IMG/VR virus record: IMGVR_UViG_3300008107_000220
Span: 1-59,852 of that record
Source: a virus
DNA length: 59,852 bases
Strand: one strand, 5' to 3'
The number at the start of each line of letters is the position of its first letter. Within the stretch, counting starts at the first letter, position 1. Below are positions 46,143 through 54,383 of the stretch, piece after piece. The notes beneath the pieces are model-generated. The model saw only the letters and a program-made list of their open reading frames with translations. It ran no database searches and was not told the DNA's origin. The position numbers and the translations under genes are program-made.

Positions 46143-47546
46143 TTATGTTATGTATGGATAAGATATAATTACTATACCAGACCCTCCAGACCCGCCAGAT
46201 CCACCTTCACCCGATCCTCCGCCGCCACCGCCAGTATTTACTGTACCATTTCCTCCGGATCCATTTCCATTAACACCAGTTCCACCACCACCTAAACTGG
46301 GAGCTGGACCATTATTACCGCCACCGCCGCCGCCGGCGTAACCAGAACCATTGTATAATATACCAACTCCACCCGCTCCAGGAGCGGGATTACCAGGACC
46401 TCCGGCGCCGCCGCCGCCGCCAGAGCTCCATGCGTCACCAGATCCATTTCCTCCAGGAAATCCTTGACCTACAATTCCAGATCCCCCAGATCCAGAATAA
46501 TGTCCTCCTCCACCACCAGATCCACCAGGTCCGCCATTAGCACCGCTGCTGAAGTTGCCACCACCTCTACCACCACCGGTGCTAGTTATAGGTCCAAATG
46601 ATGAAGGGCTTCCATTACTTTGTTGTCCGCCGCCGGCGCCGATGGTAATGGGTTGTGGTGATGATATAGAAAGAGATCCCATGAGAGCACCTCCGGCGCC
46701 TCCGCCAGCTCCCCTATTTTGTCCTCCGCCGCCACCTCCAGCAACAACAAGATAATTAACGTTAGCCAGTCCAGAAGATAATGTAAAAGTTCCAGGAGAA
46801 GTAAAATAGTGATATCTAGAACCACCTGACGTTGTTACTGTTCCCCCACTCGCAGAAATTAAACCTAAAGTTGTAGCCCAAACAGTTCCGTTATAAACTT
46901 CTACTCTCTGATTAGTGCTGTTATAAATTATAGTTCCAGTAGCAACACCAGTCAAAGCATCTCTTTGAGTAGTCGTAAAAGTTCCTAATCCAAAACGATG
47001 TTGGTCTCCAACTTGAATAACATTTGTTGAATCATTAAACGTAAACCCAGCATCACCAGACGTTACATTAGATCCATTCTTATAAACAACTTGGTTTGCC
47101 GTTCCACCAACAGTGGCACCAGAAGCACCTTGAGCTCCAGTTGTTCCCTGAGTTCCAGTAGCACCTTGAGTACCTGTGGTTCCCTGAGAACCAGTGGCAC
47201 CTTGAGCTCCAGTTGTTCCCTGAGTTCCAGTAGCACCTTGAGTACCTGTGGTTCCCTGAGAACCAGTGGCACCCTGAACTCCTTGTCCCCCCTGAATACC
47301 TTGAACTCCCGTCGTACCCTGCACCCCAGTTGTTCCTTGAGTACCACCAGTTCCTTGTGTACCAGTAGCACCCTGAATACCAGCAGAAGAACCACCCCAA
47401 GTACCATCAGCACGAATTGCTTGGACAGCACCAACAAACAATCCGCCAGAAGTAATTCTAACAGTTGTAGCGATACCTACGTTCCTAGTGGTATCATCTA
47501 CGTTAACAAAAGAACCAAATTGCGACAGTTCTCTATTATTAGCCAT
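46143..47546 (-). CDS. collagen-like plus glycine-rich fibre adhesin (467 aa)
   Basis: Attachment module (RELSQFGSFVNVDDTTRNVG...), then a short collagen-like rod of G-x-Q/T-G-A triplets (about 57-150) and a beta linker ([40 protein letters not shown]). A glycine-rich adhesin domain follows ([20 protein letters not shown] ... GGSGGSGIVIISYPYIT). It therefore joins the two adhesin types of the locus in one chain. The linker is nearly identical to that of the fibre at 54657-56396. Late-type element at 47561-47576. Confidence 0.84.
   Translation of the reverse strand: MANNRELSQFGSFVNVDDTTRNVGIATTVRITSGGLFVGAVQAIRADGTWGGSSAGIQGATGTQGTGGTQGTTGVQGTTGVQGIQGGQGVQGATGSQGTTGTQGATGTQGTTGAQGATGSQGTTGTQGATGTQGTTGAQGASGATVGGTANQVVYKNGSNVTSGDAGFTFNDSTNVIQVGDQHRFGLGTFTTTQRDALTGVATGTIIYNSTNQRVEVYNGTVWATTLGLISASGGTVTTSGGSRYHYFTSPGTFTLSSGLANVNYLVVAGGGGGGQNRGAGGGAGGALMGSLSISSPQPITIGAGGGQQSNGSPSSFGPITSTGGGRGGGNFSSGANGGPGGSGGGGGHYSGSGGSGIVGQGFPGGNGSGDAWSSGGGGGAGGPGNPAPGAGGVGILYNGSGYAGGGGGGNNGPAPSLGGGGTGVNGNGSGGNGTVNTGGGGGGSGEGGSGGSGGSGIVIISYPYIT
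46898..47127. repeat. dispersed copy of fibre linker (copy 1)
   Basis: DNA encoding the segment from GASGATVGG through ATGTIIYN is close to identical to 55455-55682 in the other collagen/glycine-rich fibre gene. Long exact stretches such as GATCCATTCTTATAAACAAC are shared. It is a substrate for recombination between fibre genes. Confidence 0.75.
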
Positions 47547-47560
47547 CCGCCATCAAATAG

Positions 47561-47576
47561 TTTTAGTTATTTATTC
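47561..47576 (-). promoter_or_regulatory. late-type promoter element
   Basis: GAATAAATAACTAAAA on the minus strand, overlapping the stop of the DUF6445-like gene at 47571 and about 15 bases before the fibre start. Confidence 0.6.
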
Positions 47577-48164
47577 AGTATCAAAAAAGAACATATGAAA
47601 CAGTCTTGAATCATACTTATCATAACCAAAATATTTAGAAGCAGTGTGAGGGCACTTGGCATCCCATATCACCAGACGATTGAACACATTCGCAACAACA
47701 TCAATGTGGTCCCAAGGTGTCGGGTCTAAATGCTGCTTCTCCCAGATGACATCAGATCCTTCTGTATTCACATGACGAATACCAGTCTTCTTATGAGCAA
47801 GCAAGGAAGTGCCACACTCATAAGGAGCACCTGGTGTGAGATAGACAGTCGCAGCCCAGGTCTGAGCATCAGCGTGATAGACCAGAGCATCTTCACAGGT
47901 ACAATGCTGAAAGCGTCCACACATACCGTGAGTCTCCATCCAGTGAGACACTTTCATTCCCATAATATTCTCAAATGCTTCTTTGGTTCCAGGAATCTCA
48001 AACTGATCTTCAGTTCTTCTACCACGATGATAGTCACTGAAATTAAAGTCTTGAGTTAGAGCAAACTCACGAACCGCCATTGGGTCTTGATAGAAATTAT
48101 CAATGACCCAAAGTGTTGGGCTTGGTTGCGAATTAATCGTTTGATTGTCTAGTGTATATCTCAC
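47571..48164 (-). CDS. DUF6445-like, 2-oxoglutarate oxygenase-type protein (197 aa)
   Basis: WVIDNFYQDPMAVREFALTQ, then CEDALVYHADAQTWAATVYL with H97-x-D99, GTSLLAHKKTG, VVANVFNRLVIWDAKCPHTA with H173, and YDSRLFHMFFFD with R187. This is the DUF6445 layout, a family related to 2OG-Fe(II) oxygenases; the iron ligands look complete. It overlaps the radical SAM fusion gene by four bases, so the two are translationally coupled and probably act in one pathway. Confidence 0.75.
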   Translation of the reverse strand: MRYTLDNQTINSQPSPTLWVIDNFYQDPMAVREFALTQDFNFSDYHRGRRTEDQFEIPGTKEAFENIMGMKVSHWMETHGMCGRFQHCTCEDALVYHADAQTWAATVYLTPGAPYECGTSLLAHKKTGIRHVNTEGSDVIWEKQHLDPTPWDHIDVVANVFNRLVIWDAKCPHTASKYFGYDKYDSRLFHMFFFDTE

Positions 48165-50314
48165 GGTTCTACAGCGTTTTCACAAAAACGGCAAAGTTCA
48201 AAGCACTGATTATTCTCAGGAACAATGTCCCCATAATCTTGCTCATAAAGATTTCCAAGAATATGCTTCAGACCATAATCCATACAACACAGAGAGACAT
48301 CTCCGTTGGGTAGCATTACATTATGATACATCTTCTCAAGACAACCACAGGTCATTTGTTTTTCTCCGTGATTGGCAATCTTCCATTCTGCTTTTCTTTC
48401 AAGCAGTTCAGGTTTCATAATCATCTCACCGACAAGATTACCTGCTCTTGACCACATATCATAAACAGGAGCAGTTGGAAACACGTGACGTACATCTTCG
48501 TGAACCGTACCCATACACATTGTGGTGAAGTTATGAATCTGATTTTGAATCTTACCAATGTGCTCAATCACTTCAATATAACGCTTGGTGATTGGGTGCT
48601 TTGCTTTACGCTCTTGGTCTGGAAGATGTAGTGTAAAACAACCATTTGGATTTCCAGCAAAAGGAATGTGTTTGATTCTTTCAATGTCTTCAATACTCAT
48701 ACCAATTCCAGTCGTAAAGATTGAGATTGGATGACCTTTTTCGTGAGCATAAAGAACCATATCCGTACATTGCTTATTCAACCAAGGCTCAGTGAATCCA
48801 GCAAAGGTCACTCTGACCTCTTGTGGGAGTTTATCTACTGCCTTCTTGAAGTTATCAAGAGTCATAAAACGCTCGCCCTTGTAGGACTTCTGAAGCGTTC
48901 TCTGTGGGCAGAAGACGCAATCAACTACACAACCATTTTGAGTATCAATGGATGTGGTAAATTCCATTGTAGGTGCGGTAGAGTTTCTCCAACGATCCTT
49001 TCCACCAAAACGATTATCAATATAAAGATTGATAGTCGTATAGTAATCTAAGAACCAAGCACCATTATCAGTACCATAAAGATGCTGCTTGATATTCACA
49101 TAATCAGCAGAGTAAATCTCATAGTTTTGAAGTGCTTTTAGATAAGTGTCTCTGAAATGACGAAACTTTTCTTTGAGTTCTGGTGTGCCCAAATGAAACT
49201 CACCAGCAATCTTCTTCACATTATTCTTGACCCAAGAAAGATTCTCATCATTGAACATATCATACTCACCACCTTCACAGTCAGTCTTTAGAAAATCAAT
49301 CTGTGAGATATTATTTTCTTTCACAAAGGTACTGAACTTAACTGAAGGAGCAGTCTGAAGATTCTCATGCTCACAAGTTTCAAGTAGAGTCTCATTGAAC
49401 AAACCAGCAGTCTCATATTCACCATCAACTGAACCGATGGCTTTGTTCACACAGACTACATTATCATCAGATACATTTTCCACCAGAGTTTGATAAAGTT
49501 CTGAGTGTGGTTCAAAGCAATAGATTTTACCTGGTTTCTGATCCTTAATGTAATGTGTAAAGGGACCAGCACTTGCTCCCACATCAAAGACAATATCTCC
49601 TTCTTCTACCTTGAAGAACTTCTGATAGACATTATCAATGAAGACTTCTTTCTCTACGGTCTTGCGGAACCATTCATTCTCTGCGGCAATACCCCAATCA
49701 AAGTCACGATACTTCTTAGGCAGATAAACATTATGAAGACCCTTTGAAGTCTCAGTCAGTCGTTGAAGATTGTTTTCAACTGCCTGCTTGTGAATCTCAT
49801 CCAGTTCATAATTCTCTAGCAAATCTTCAAGCAGGTTACGACTTTCGTGGCACAGACCAACCCACCAAGAAGACACTGCCTTCTCAAATAGAATTCCATA
49901 GAAACCAGGATACTCTACATTCAGAATCAGTGGTTCTGGGTTTTGTTCTGCTACCTTTTCACCAATTGAAGCGATCAAATAGGCATCGTGATAGTTCTCT
50001 TCTCTCTCATAAAAACGACTCAGCAGGAAGTATCCTTCTGGACGCTTTGGTTGAATCGCAAGAGCGTGTTGAAAGAGTCCCTTAACTGTAGTGTTTCGGC
50101 ATCCTTGTACACTGAAGCAAAGTCCAGCACGAAGAATACACTGATACTTAATTAAATCTGATTGAGATCTTTCTGCGGTTCTCAAATAATAAGAAACAGC
50201 AGAAGCAGACTGACCAAGATTGTCATAATAAGTTCCAAGATAAAAGTTATTTTCTGGACTCTCTGGATCTTGAATAAACTTATGAAGCAAATTTTGTAGG
50301 TTATAATCAATCAT
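48161..50314 (-). CDS. TPR - FkbM methyltransferase - radical SAM/SPASM fusion (717 aa)
   Basis: Three domains in one chain. Residues 1-195 are helical repeats of TPR type (NNFYLGTYYDNLGQSASAVS, PEGYFLLSRFYEREENYHDA) like those fused to cyanophage glycosyltransferases. Residues 235-400 are an FkbM methyltransferase (GDIVFDVGASAGPFTHYIKD, YCFEPHSELYQTLVEN, IDFLKTDCEGGEYD). Residues 450-717 are radical SAM, with the cluster motif C462-x3-C466-x2-C469 (NGCVVDCVFCPQ) and a C-terminal SPASM-like cysteine set (CGCLEKMYHNVMLPNGDVSL..., CCMD, CRFCENA). It probably modifies a peptide or sugar. Coupled with DUF6445-like and GH130-like genes. Confidence 0.85.
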   Translation of the reverse strand: MIDYNLQNLLHKFIQDPESPENNFYLGTYYDNLGQSASAVSYYLRTAERSQSDLIKYQCILRAGLCFSVQGCRNTTVKGLFQHALAIQPKRPEGYFLLSRFYEREENYHDAYLIASIGEKVAEQNPEPLILNVEYPGFYGILFEKAVSSWWVGLCHESRNLLEDLLENYELDEIHKQAVENNLQRLTETSKGLHNVYLPKKYRDFDWGIAAENEWFRKTVEKEVFIDNVYQKFFKVEEGDIVFDVGASAGPFTHYIKDQKPGKIYCFEPHSELYQTLVENVSDDNVVCVNKAIGSVDGEYETAGLFNETLLETCEHENLQTAPSVKFSTFVKENNISQIDFLKTDCEGGEYDMFNDENLSWVKNNVKKIAGEFHLGTPELKEKFRHFRDTYLKALQNYEIYSADYVNIKQHLYGTDNGAWFLDYYTTINLYIDNRFGGKDRWRNSTAPTMEFTTSIDTQNGCVVDCVFCPQRTLQKSYKGERFMTLDNFKKAVDKLPQEVRVTFAGFTEPWLNKQCTDMVLYAHEKGHPISIFTTGIGMSIEDIERIKHIPFAGNPNGCFTLHLPDQERKAKHPITKRYIEVIEHIGKIQNQIHNFTTMCMGTVHEDVRHVFPTAPVYDMWSRAGNLVGEMIMKPELLERKAEWKIANHGEKQMTCGCLEKMYHNVMLPNGDVSLCCMDYGLKHILGNLYEQDYGDIVPENNQCFELCRFCENAVEP

Positions 50315-51281
50315 TCAGAAATTCCTCTAGTACACTATCATCAAATTTAAGCAGATAAGCGGCGTTATCTTGAAACCCGAACGTAGCCAACATACTACCA
50401 TTATGTATTGCCAGTCCAACACAGAACTCCACATGACCACCCATAATAAAAAACTTCTTAGACCACTTTTGTAGTCTGAACTTTTTATCCCAGAACAGAA
50501 CTCGGTGATAATACACTGCGTCCTTACGACCGACTTCACTGTTAAACAAATCTACTTCGTGAGTGATCGCAACATACCCATCCTTCCAGGGAATGACTTG
50601 TGATCCTCCTCTTGGATATCCGTCTATTGGATTCTTCTTATCTGTAAAGATTTGTTCTGAGGTTCCAGTATTTGGATTAATCTTCACCACTTCAGTCGGA
50701 TTACTCCACTTAATATAATGATATGGTTTATCCAGGATCGGCATCCAATTCTTTTCACAATAGGAATTAGGATCCAGTGGTGGTTGAATTCTTAATTGGG
50801 AGACTTGCTTTACAGTATTAGAATCTACAACAATCTCACACAACTCCATACGACCAGTGCCTACAGTGTCCTCATCTCTACGAACACCCGACAGATAAAG
50901 TTTACCATCCCAACGAAAAATACGAGCATCCTCTAGACCCACAAAGTCCCAGAGTTCTTTATCAGGAAATGCAGAAGTATCTACCTGACAATACCGTTTA
51001 ATCTCATAGGCATCATTGAGTTCCAGATAATAGTTCCAGGTTCTTAGGTGAATATCATTCTCTGGATGAACATACGTCAGAGGACCATATGGATGCTGAA
51101 ATAACTTCTCTTCCGAATGATAGAAAGTATAGTTAACCTGACGGAGATTAACTAGTACCTTTCCATTATCAATGAGAATGGATGGATTCATCAGTCCAAG
51201 TCCACCCGTGAACTTTGGATCAATAATTAATGGATGTATTGAACCACCTTTATCAAAGGCGACTTGTGCGAATGTTTTCAT
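50307..51281 (-). CDS. GH130-like five-bladed propeller protein (324 aa)
   Basis: Repeated beta-blade pattern with NPSILIDNGKVLVNLRQVNY, LWDFVGLEDARIFRWDGKLY, YCEKNWMPILDKPYHYIKWS and GGSQVIPWKDGYVAITHEVD. The G-L-E-D-A-R-I block and E-K-N-W-M-P match beta-mannoside phosphorylase/GH130-type enzymes, which act on glycosidic bonds. Such proteins are found in glycosylation clusters. The start overlaps the downstream end of the 2OG gene at 51278 (ATGA type). A sugar-related role beside an FkbM domain is plausible. Confidence 0.7.
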   Translation of the reverse strand: MKTFAQVAFDKGGSIHPLIIDPKFTGGLGLMNPSILIDNGKVLVNLRQVNYTFYHSEEKLFQHPYGPLTYVHPENDIHLRTWNYYLELNDAYEIKRYCQVDTSAFPDKELWDFVGLEDARIFRWDGKLYLSGVRRDEDTVGTGRMELCEIVVDSNTVKQVSQLRIQPPLDPNSYCEKNWMPILDKPYHYIKWSNPTEVVKINPNTGTSEQIFTDKKNPIDGYPRGGSQVIPWKDGYVAITHEVDLFNSEVGRKDAVYYHRVLFWDKKFRLQKWSKKFFIMGGHVEFCVGLAIHNGSMLATFGFQDNAAYLLKFDDSVLEEFLND

Positions 51282-51808
51282 TTAACTAACATATCCCAAG
51301 ATGTAATAACTCTCTCTTTATTAGAAGAATTGGATTGAGCGTAATGTAAAAGAACGCTTGGAACAATATACATTATACCTTCTTTAGCGTCTGGAGCAAA
51401 TGCCAGTTGTGTTGTATCACTTACTGGATCGTTCCAGGGACCAACAAAAACCGTTGGTTTATGAACCTTTTCATCATACTCAACATATAGTATACCACTA
51501 TATCCATAAGAACGATGATTATGAACGGTCTGATAGTCTTCTTTCTTATATTTGATAGTCCAGATGTCGGTGATTTGATACTCTGAAACACCAGACTCTT
51601 CACAGAACTTTTTTAGTTCCTCATTGAAGAGCATATCAAAGTCCAGAGCATAACTTCTACCGTCCTTCTGGCGGTCTGTGTAAAAGTGTTGAAGACCCTT
51701 TTTCTCAAAGTTTTTTCTTTCAATCTTCTTATACAGTGCCGCCTTTTTTCTGGACCAGTCTTCTACCTCATAACGGTAGATAGGTACGAAGAATAGGGGA
51801 TGTATCAT
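51278..51808 (-). CDS. 2-oxoglutarate/Fe(II) oxygenase, Oxy_5 type (176 aa)
   Basis: HPLFFVPIYRYEVEDWSRKK, DIWTIKYKKEDYQTVHNHRS with H96-x-H98, YSGILYVEYDEKVHKPTVFV, GIMYIVPSVLLHYAQSNSSN with H155 and ERVITSW with R166. The H-x-H variant in place of H-x-D is normal in this 2OG-Fe(II) oxygenase_5 family of cyanophages. Overlaps neighbours on both sides. Substrate unknown. Confidence 0.8.
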   Translation of the reverse strand: MIHPLFFVPIYRYEVEDWSRKKAALYKKIERKNFEKKGLQHFYTDRQKDGRSYALDFDMLFNEELKKFCEESGVSEYQITDIWTIKYKKEDYQTVHNHRSYGYSGILYVEYDEKVHKPTVFVGPWNDPVSDTTQLAFAPDAKEGIMYIVPSVLLHYAQSNSSNKERVITSWDMLVK

Positions 51809-52513
51809 TCAGCGAACTGCGTCAAAACTACAATGTACGAATGGACCATTGGCATCAACATAATGAAGGAACACCTGATGGTGTGTTTGTACTATTTCTT
51901 TACCTCTGATCTTTGCGACTTTCTTTTTCCACCAGGGAACTTCATCGGGCATTGCGTCTCTCCAATGTTCTCGTTCACACCCCTTATAAACCGCAGCATC
52001 ACCATTATTCATTAATACATAAGACTCGCTACCATCAGGACGCTCAAACCAAATGGGCCAAGGATTTTTAAGTGTAGTGCTAATTTGTAATGTTACACTC
52101 ACTTCACAAGCAGGACGATCGCTATGCCTTTTTAAGACTTGTCCTGGACTATAAAATCTGTCGTAAAAATAAGTTGGATGTAAGTCCATACCAAGACGCT
52201 TTTCAATTTCCTTCTTTACAAGAAAATGAAGTTCCCGATAGATGGGAATATTATATCTTGCTAACGAACCTGGAACTTGTTTTTCATCGGGACAATAATC
52301 ATACTTATCCATTCTATTGTTGTAGTATGTGTATTGTCCAGACTCATTTGGTCTTGGAACATACAGATTTTCAGGGTCGGCAATGAGATTTGGAATGAAT
52401 AAGTATCCATTCTTCTCAAAGGACTCATTCTTGGACATCTTACGGGTCGGCATCGCACAACGCTGATACCCTTCCTCATAGACACCGCCTGTGGACTTAT
52501 ATTCTTTACTCAT
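51809..52513 (-). CDS. 2-oxoglutarate/Fe(II) oxygenase-like protein (234 aa)
   Basis: Central part FYDRFYSPGQVLKRHSDRPA gives H130-x-D132, then CEVSVTLQISTTLKNPWPIW, NNGDAAVYKGCEREHWRDAM with H183, and a final strand (HHQVFLHYVDANGPFVH). This is the jelly-roll dioxygenase pattern common in cyanophage genomes. Residues 1-35 are a polar N-terminal extension. It follows the PKHD-type gene at 52528 by 14 bases and abuts the Oxy_5 gene, in the operon started by the promoter at 53168-53196. Confidence 0.78.
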   Translation of the reverse strand: MSKEYKSTGGVYEEGYQRCAMPTRKMSKNESFEKNGYLFIPNLIADPENLYVPRPNESGQYTYYNNRMDKYDYCPDEKQVPGSLARYNIPIYRELHFLVKKEIEKRLGMDLHPTYFYDRFYSPGQVLKRHSDRPACEVSVTLQISTTLKNPWPIWFERPDGSESYVLMNNGDAAVYKGCEREHWRDAMPDEVPWWKKKVAKIRGKEIVQTHHQVFLHYVDANGPFVHCSFDAVR

Positions 52514-52527
52514 AACTCACCTCCAAA

Positions 52528-53145
52528 TTATTTGAACCTGGGACCAACTATCCAACCTACAAGACTCTTACGCATACCAGACTTGACTTTACGGACTCGG
52601 TGAGGAGTGCGTGAGTCAAACATAATCAAAGTGCCTCTCTGCTTGGGAGCAAAATAAGTCTTGCGACTATTATCCATAAACTGAACTTCACCACCAGTGT
52701 AGTCTTCTGGGTCTGATAGTTGAAGTGAGAAGGAAAGTTTTCTTACATACTCACCCTGAACCGTCATCAGATCTTGGGCAATGTTTGTGCCTGAACTGAC
52801 AATTTGTTGGGGTTTATAAGCAGTATCAATACCAGCATCAATGTGCCAGTCATAAAACTGTCCAGCACCATATTGAGTATATTGAATACTTTCGCCGTCA
52901 ATAGCAGTCAGATCATACAGAAAGTTTTCTCTGTTGGTTCTCTGAATATAATGCCAGATGAAACCACCGACCCAGTGAGAAGTTGGAATCCAAGCATTCT
53001 TGCTATCACGGATGACCTTATCTACTGCGTCTCCGTGAAGTCTGGACTCTTGTGCGATGGGATCAAACTTCTTGATATCTTCTTCAAGAATTTCTACAAT
53101 ATCTTTGGGTAAATCAGTCGTGTACCACGTCGTAAGAAATGACAT
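52528..53145 (-). CDS. PKHD-type 2-oxoglutarate/Fe(II) hydroxylase (205 aa)
   Basis: YTQYGAGQFYDWHIDAGIDT gives H101-x-D103, LSFSLQLSDPEDYTGGEVQF is the standard core, and FDSRTPHRVRKVKSGMRKSL with GWIVGPRF gives H182 and R192. This is the prolyl-4-hydroxylase/PKHD family, the best-preserved of the six oxygenases here. First gene after the sigma70 promoter at 53168-53196, only about 15 bases from the predicted transcript start. Confidence 0.88.
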   Translation of the reverse strand: MSFLTTWYTTDLPKDIVEILEEDIKKFDPIAQESRLHGDAVDKVIRDSKNAWIPTSHWVGGFIWHYIQRTNRENFLYDLTAIDGESIQYTQYGAGQFYDWHIDAGIDTAYKPQQIVSSGTNIAQDLMTVQGEYVRKLSFSLQLSDPEDYTGGEVQFMDNSRKTYFAPKQRGTLIMFDSRTPHRVRKVKSGMRKSLVGWIVGPRFK

Positions 53146-53167
53146 AAAGGAATAATGTTTTCATCAC

Positions 53168-53196
53168 ATTATATATCAAAGTATCAGATACGTCAA
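53168..53196 (-). promoter_or_regulatory. sigma70-type promoter of the oxygenase island
   Basis: TTGACG, 17 bases, TATAAT on the minus strand; predicted start near 53161. It stands at the head of the gene run 52528, 51809, 51278, 50307, 48161, 47571. Confidence 0.82.
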
Positions 53197-53291
53197 TAAG
53201 AACCTAGTTAAGAGAAGATTAATTCTTATTCTCTCGCTTCTAATCCCAACAAGTTCTCTTCGGTATCTAATTTTATTTCAATATTAACCTA

Positions 53292-53918
53292 TTAATTAAT
53301 TAAAATGTCTATTGAAGAATCTCCACTTCCAATTTTTCCTTCTGGAAAAAAATTGAACGCTAAAGAGTATCTAGTGACATCCGAATCATTCACAGTAACA
53401 CCATGATAAAGGTAACTCGGAAAAAATATAAGTTTATTTTTTTCTGGTTGTATTGTCCAAGAGTTAGAATTATACAAGTTCCATTCTGATGGTTCTCCCA
53501 GTAAAATTTGTCTGGGAATAATACCAGTGTTTTCAAATTTCAAATTTCCACCTCCTATATTATCAAAATAAAGAATTCCACTAAAAGCAGAATTATTGTG
53601 ATTGTGAAATTGTGAAAATCCCCCCTTTTCAGTTTTTGTTGCCCAAGAAGTTGTGATCTTAAAATTAAGATCATCAAATTTTAATAACGTTTTTATATAA
53701 AAATAAAAATATTTTAAAATGATTTCTTTTTCGGTAGGAAATTTATCAAGTATTTGTAAACTATTTGTGCTATATGATTTAATGGATCCTGCAGATTTAG
53801 TTTTAACAAATTCACAATCTTTTTTAATCGCTAATAAGGGAGACAAATCTTCTACTAAACTAAAAATAGATATTGGAGAAGAAAACAAGGGTAAAAGTTC
53901 ACATGTTGTGTCATTCAT
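53292..53918 (-). CDS. 2-oxoglutarate/Fe(II) oxygenase, Oxy_5-like (208 aa)
   Basis: From the preferred ATG at 53918 (MNDTTCELLPLFSSPISIFS): WATKTEKGGFSQFHNHNNSA with H105-x-H107, FSGILYFDNIGGGNLKFENT, KNKLIFFPSYLYHGVTVNDS with H172 and RYSLAFNFFPEG with R183. The extra residues from 53936 (MYFKFK) are not part of the family pattern. Very AT-rich with many Lys/Asn/Ile codons compared with its neighbours, suggesting separate acquisition. Its own promoter is at 53970-53998. Confidence 0.78.
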   Translation of the reverse strand: MNDTTCELLPLFSSPISIFSLVEDLSPLLAIKKDCEFVKTKSAGSIKSYSTNSLQILDKFPTEKEIILKYFYFYIKTLLKFDDLNFKITTSWATKTEKGGFSQFHNHNNSAFSGILYFDNIGGGNLKFENTGIIPRQILLGEPSEWNLYNSNSWTIQPEKNKLIFFPSYLYHGVTVNDSDVTRYSLAFNFFPEGKIGSGDSSIDILIN

Positions 53919-53969
53919 TTTAAATTTAAAATACAAGTTAAAAGTTTTATTGGTTTTATTTTTTATAAT

Positions 53970-53998
53970 ATATTACAACAGTTAAGAATAATAGTCAA
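53970..53998 (-). promoter_or_regulatory. sigma70-type promoter before the last oxygenase gene
   Basis: TTGACT, 17 bases, TAATAT on the minus strand, in the gap between the family A gene (54006) and the oxygenase at 53292-53918. Confidence 0.65.
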
Positions 53999-54005
53999 GT
54001 TAAAA

Positions 54006-54383
54006 TTATTCTTCTATTTTTTCTTCTATCCAATTTTTCATTTCTTCATTCCATACATATTTTTTACCATCAGTTGGATATTTTATTGGAGCTTCCCACA
54101 ACCAAGTCGTTGTACTTAATACCCAACTAGGATATGGAGAATTAGGATAAAAAACATCATTGATTGGATCATAATTGTATCCTTTAGCAGCGTAATTTCC
54201 TCTCAATGGACTATTTCCTGATGGTGTATTACTATCGGGAAGATAATGTACGTTACCACGAGTATTATAACTGGTTTTTATCCATTGTCCAGGACTAGAA
54301 TCTATAAATGTTTCAAAAAAGTCTTCTTCTGCAACAATAACCTCTACTACTTTATTATTTTCAACTTTAGCGTAGTGACTCAT
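54006..54383 (-). CDS. small fibre-locus protein, family A (125 aa)
   Basis: [100 protein letters not shown] complete family A copy, with start overlapping the family B gene at 54367 by 17 bases. The C-terminal Y-x-W-N/D-E-E motif is also present in the copies at 36975 and 44682 (YQWDEENTQW, YRWDEAAYQ). Confidence 0.72.
   Translation of the reverse strand: MSHYAKVENNKVVEVIVAEEDFFETFIDSSPGQWIKTSYNTRGNVHYLPDSNTPSGNSPLRGNYAAKGYNYDPINDVFYPNSPYPSWVLSTTTWLWEAPIKYPTDGKKYVWNEEMKNWIEEKIEE

Noticed and set aside
47080-47437. Other-frame repeats on the minus strand inside the collagen-like fibre gene
   Set aside because: Frame-shifted readings of the G-x-Q triplets; no independent start signal.
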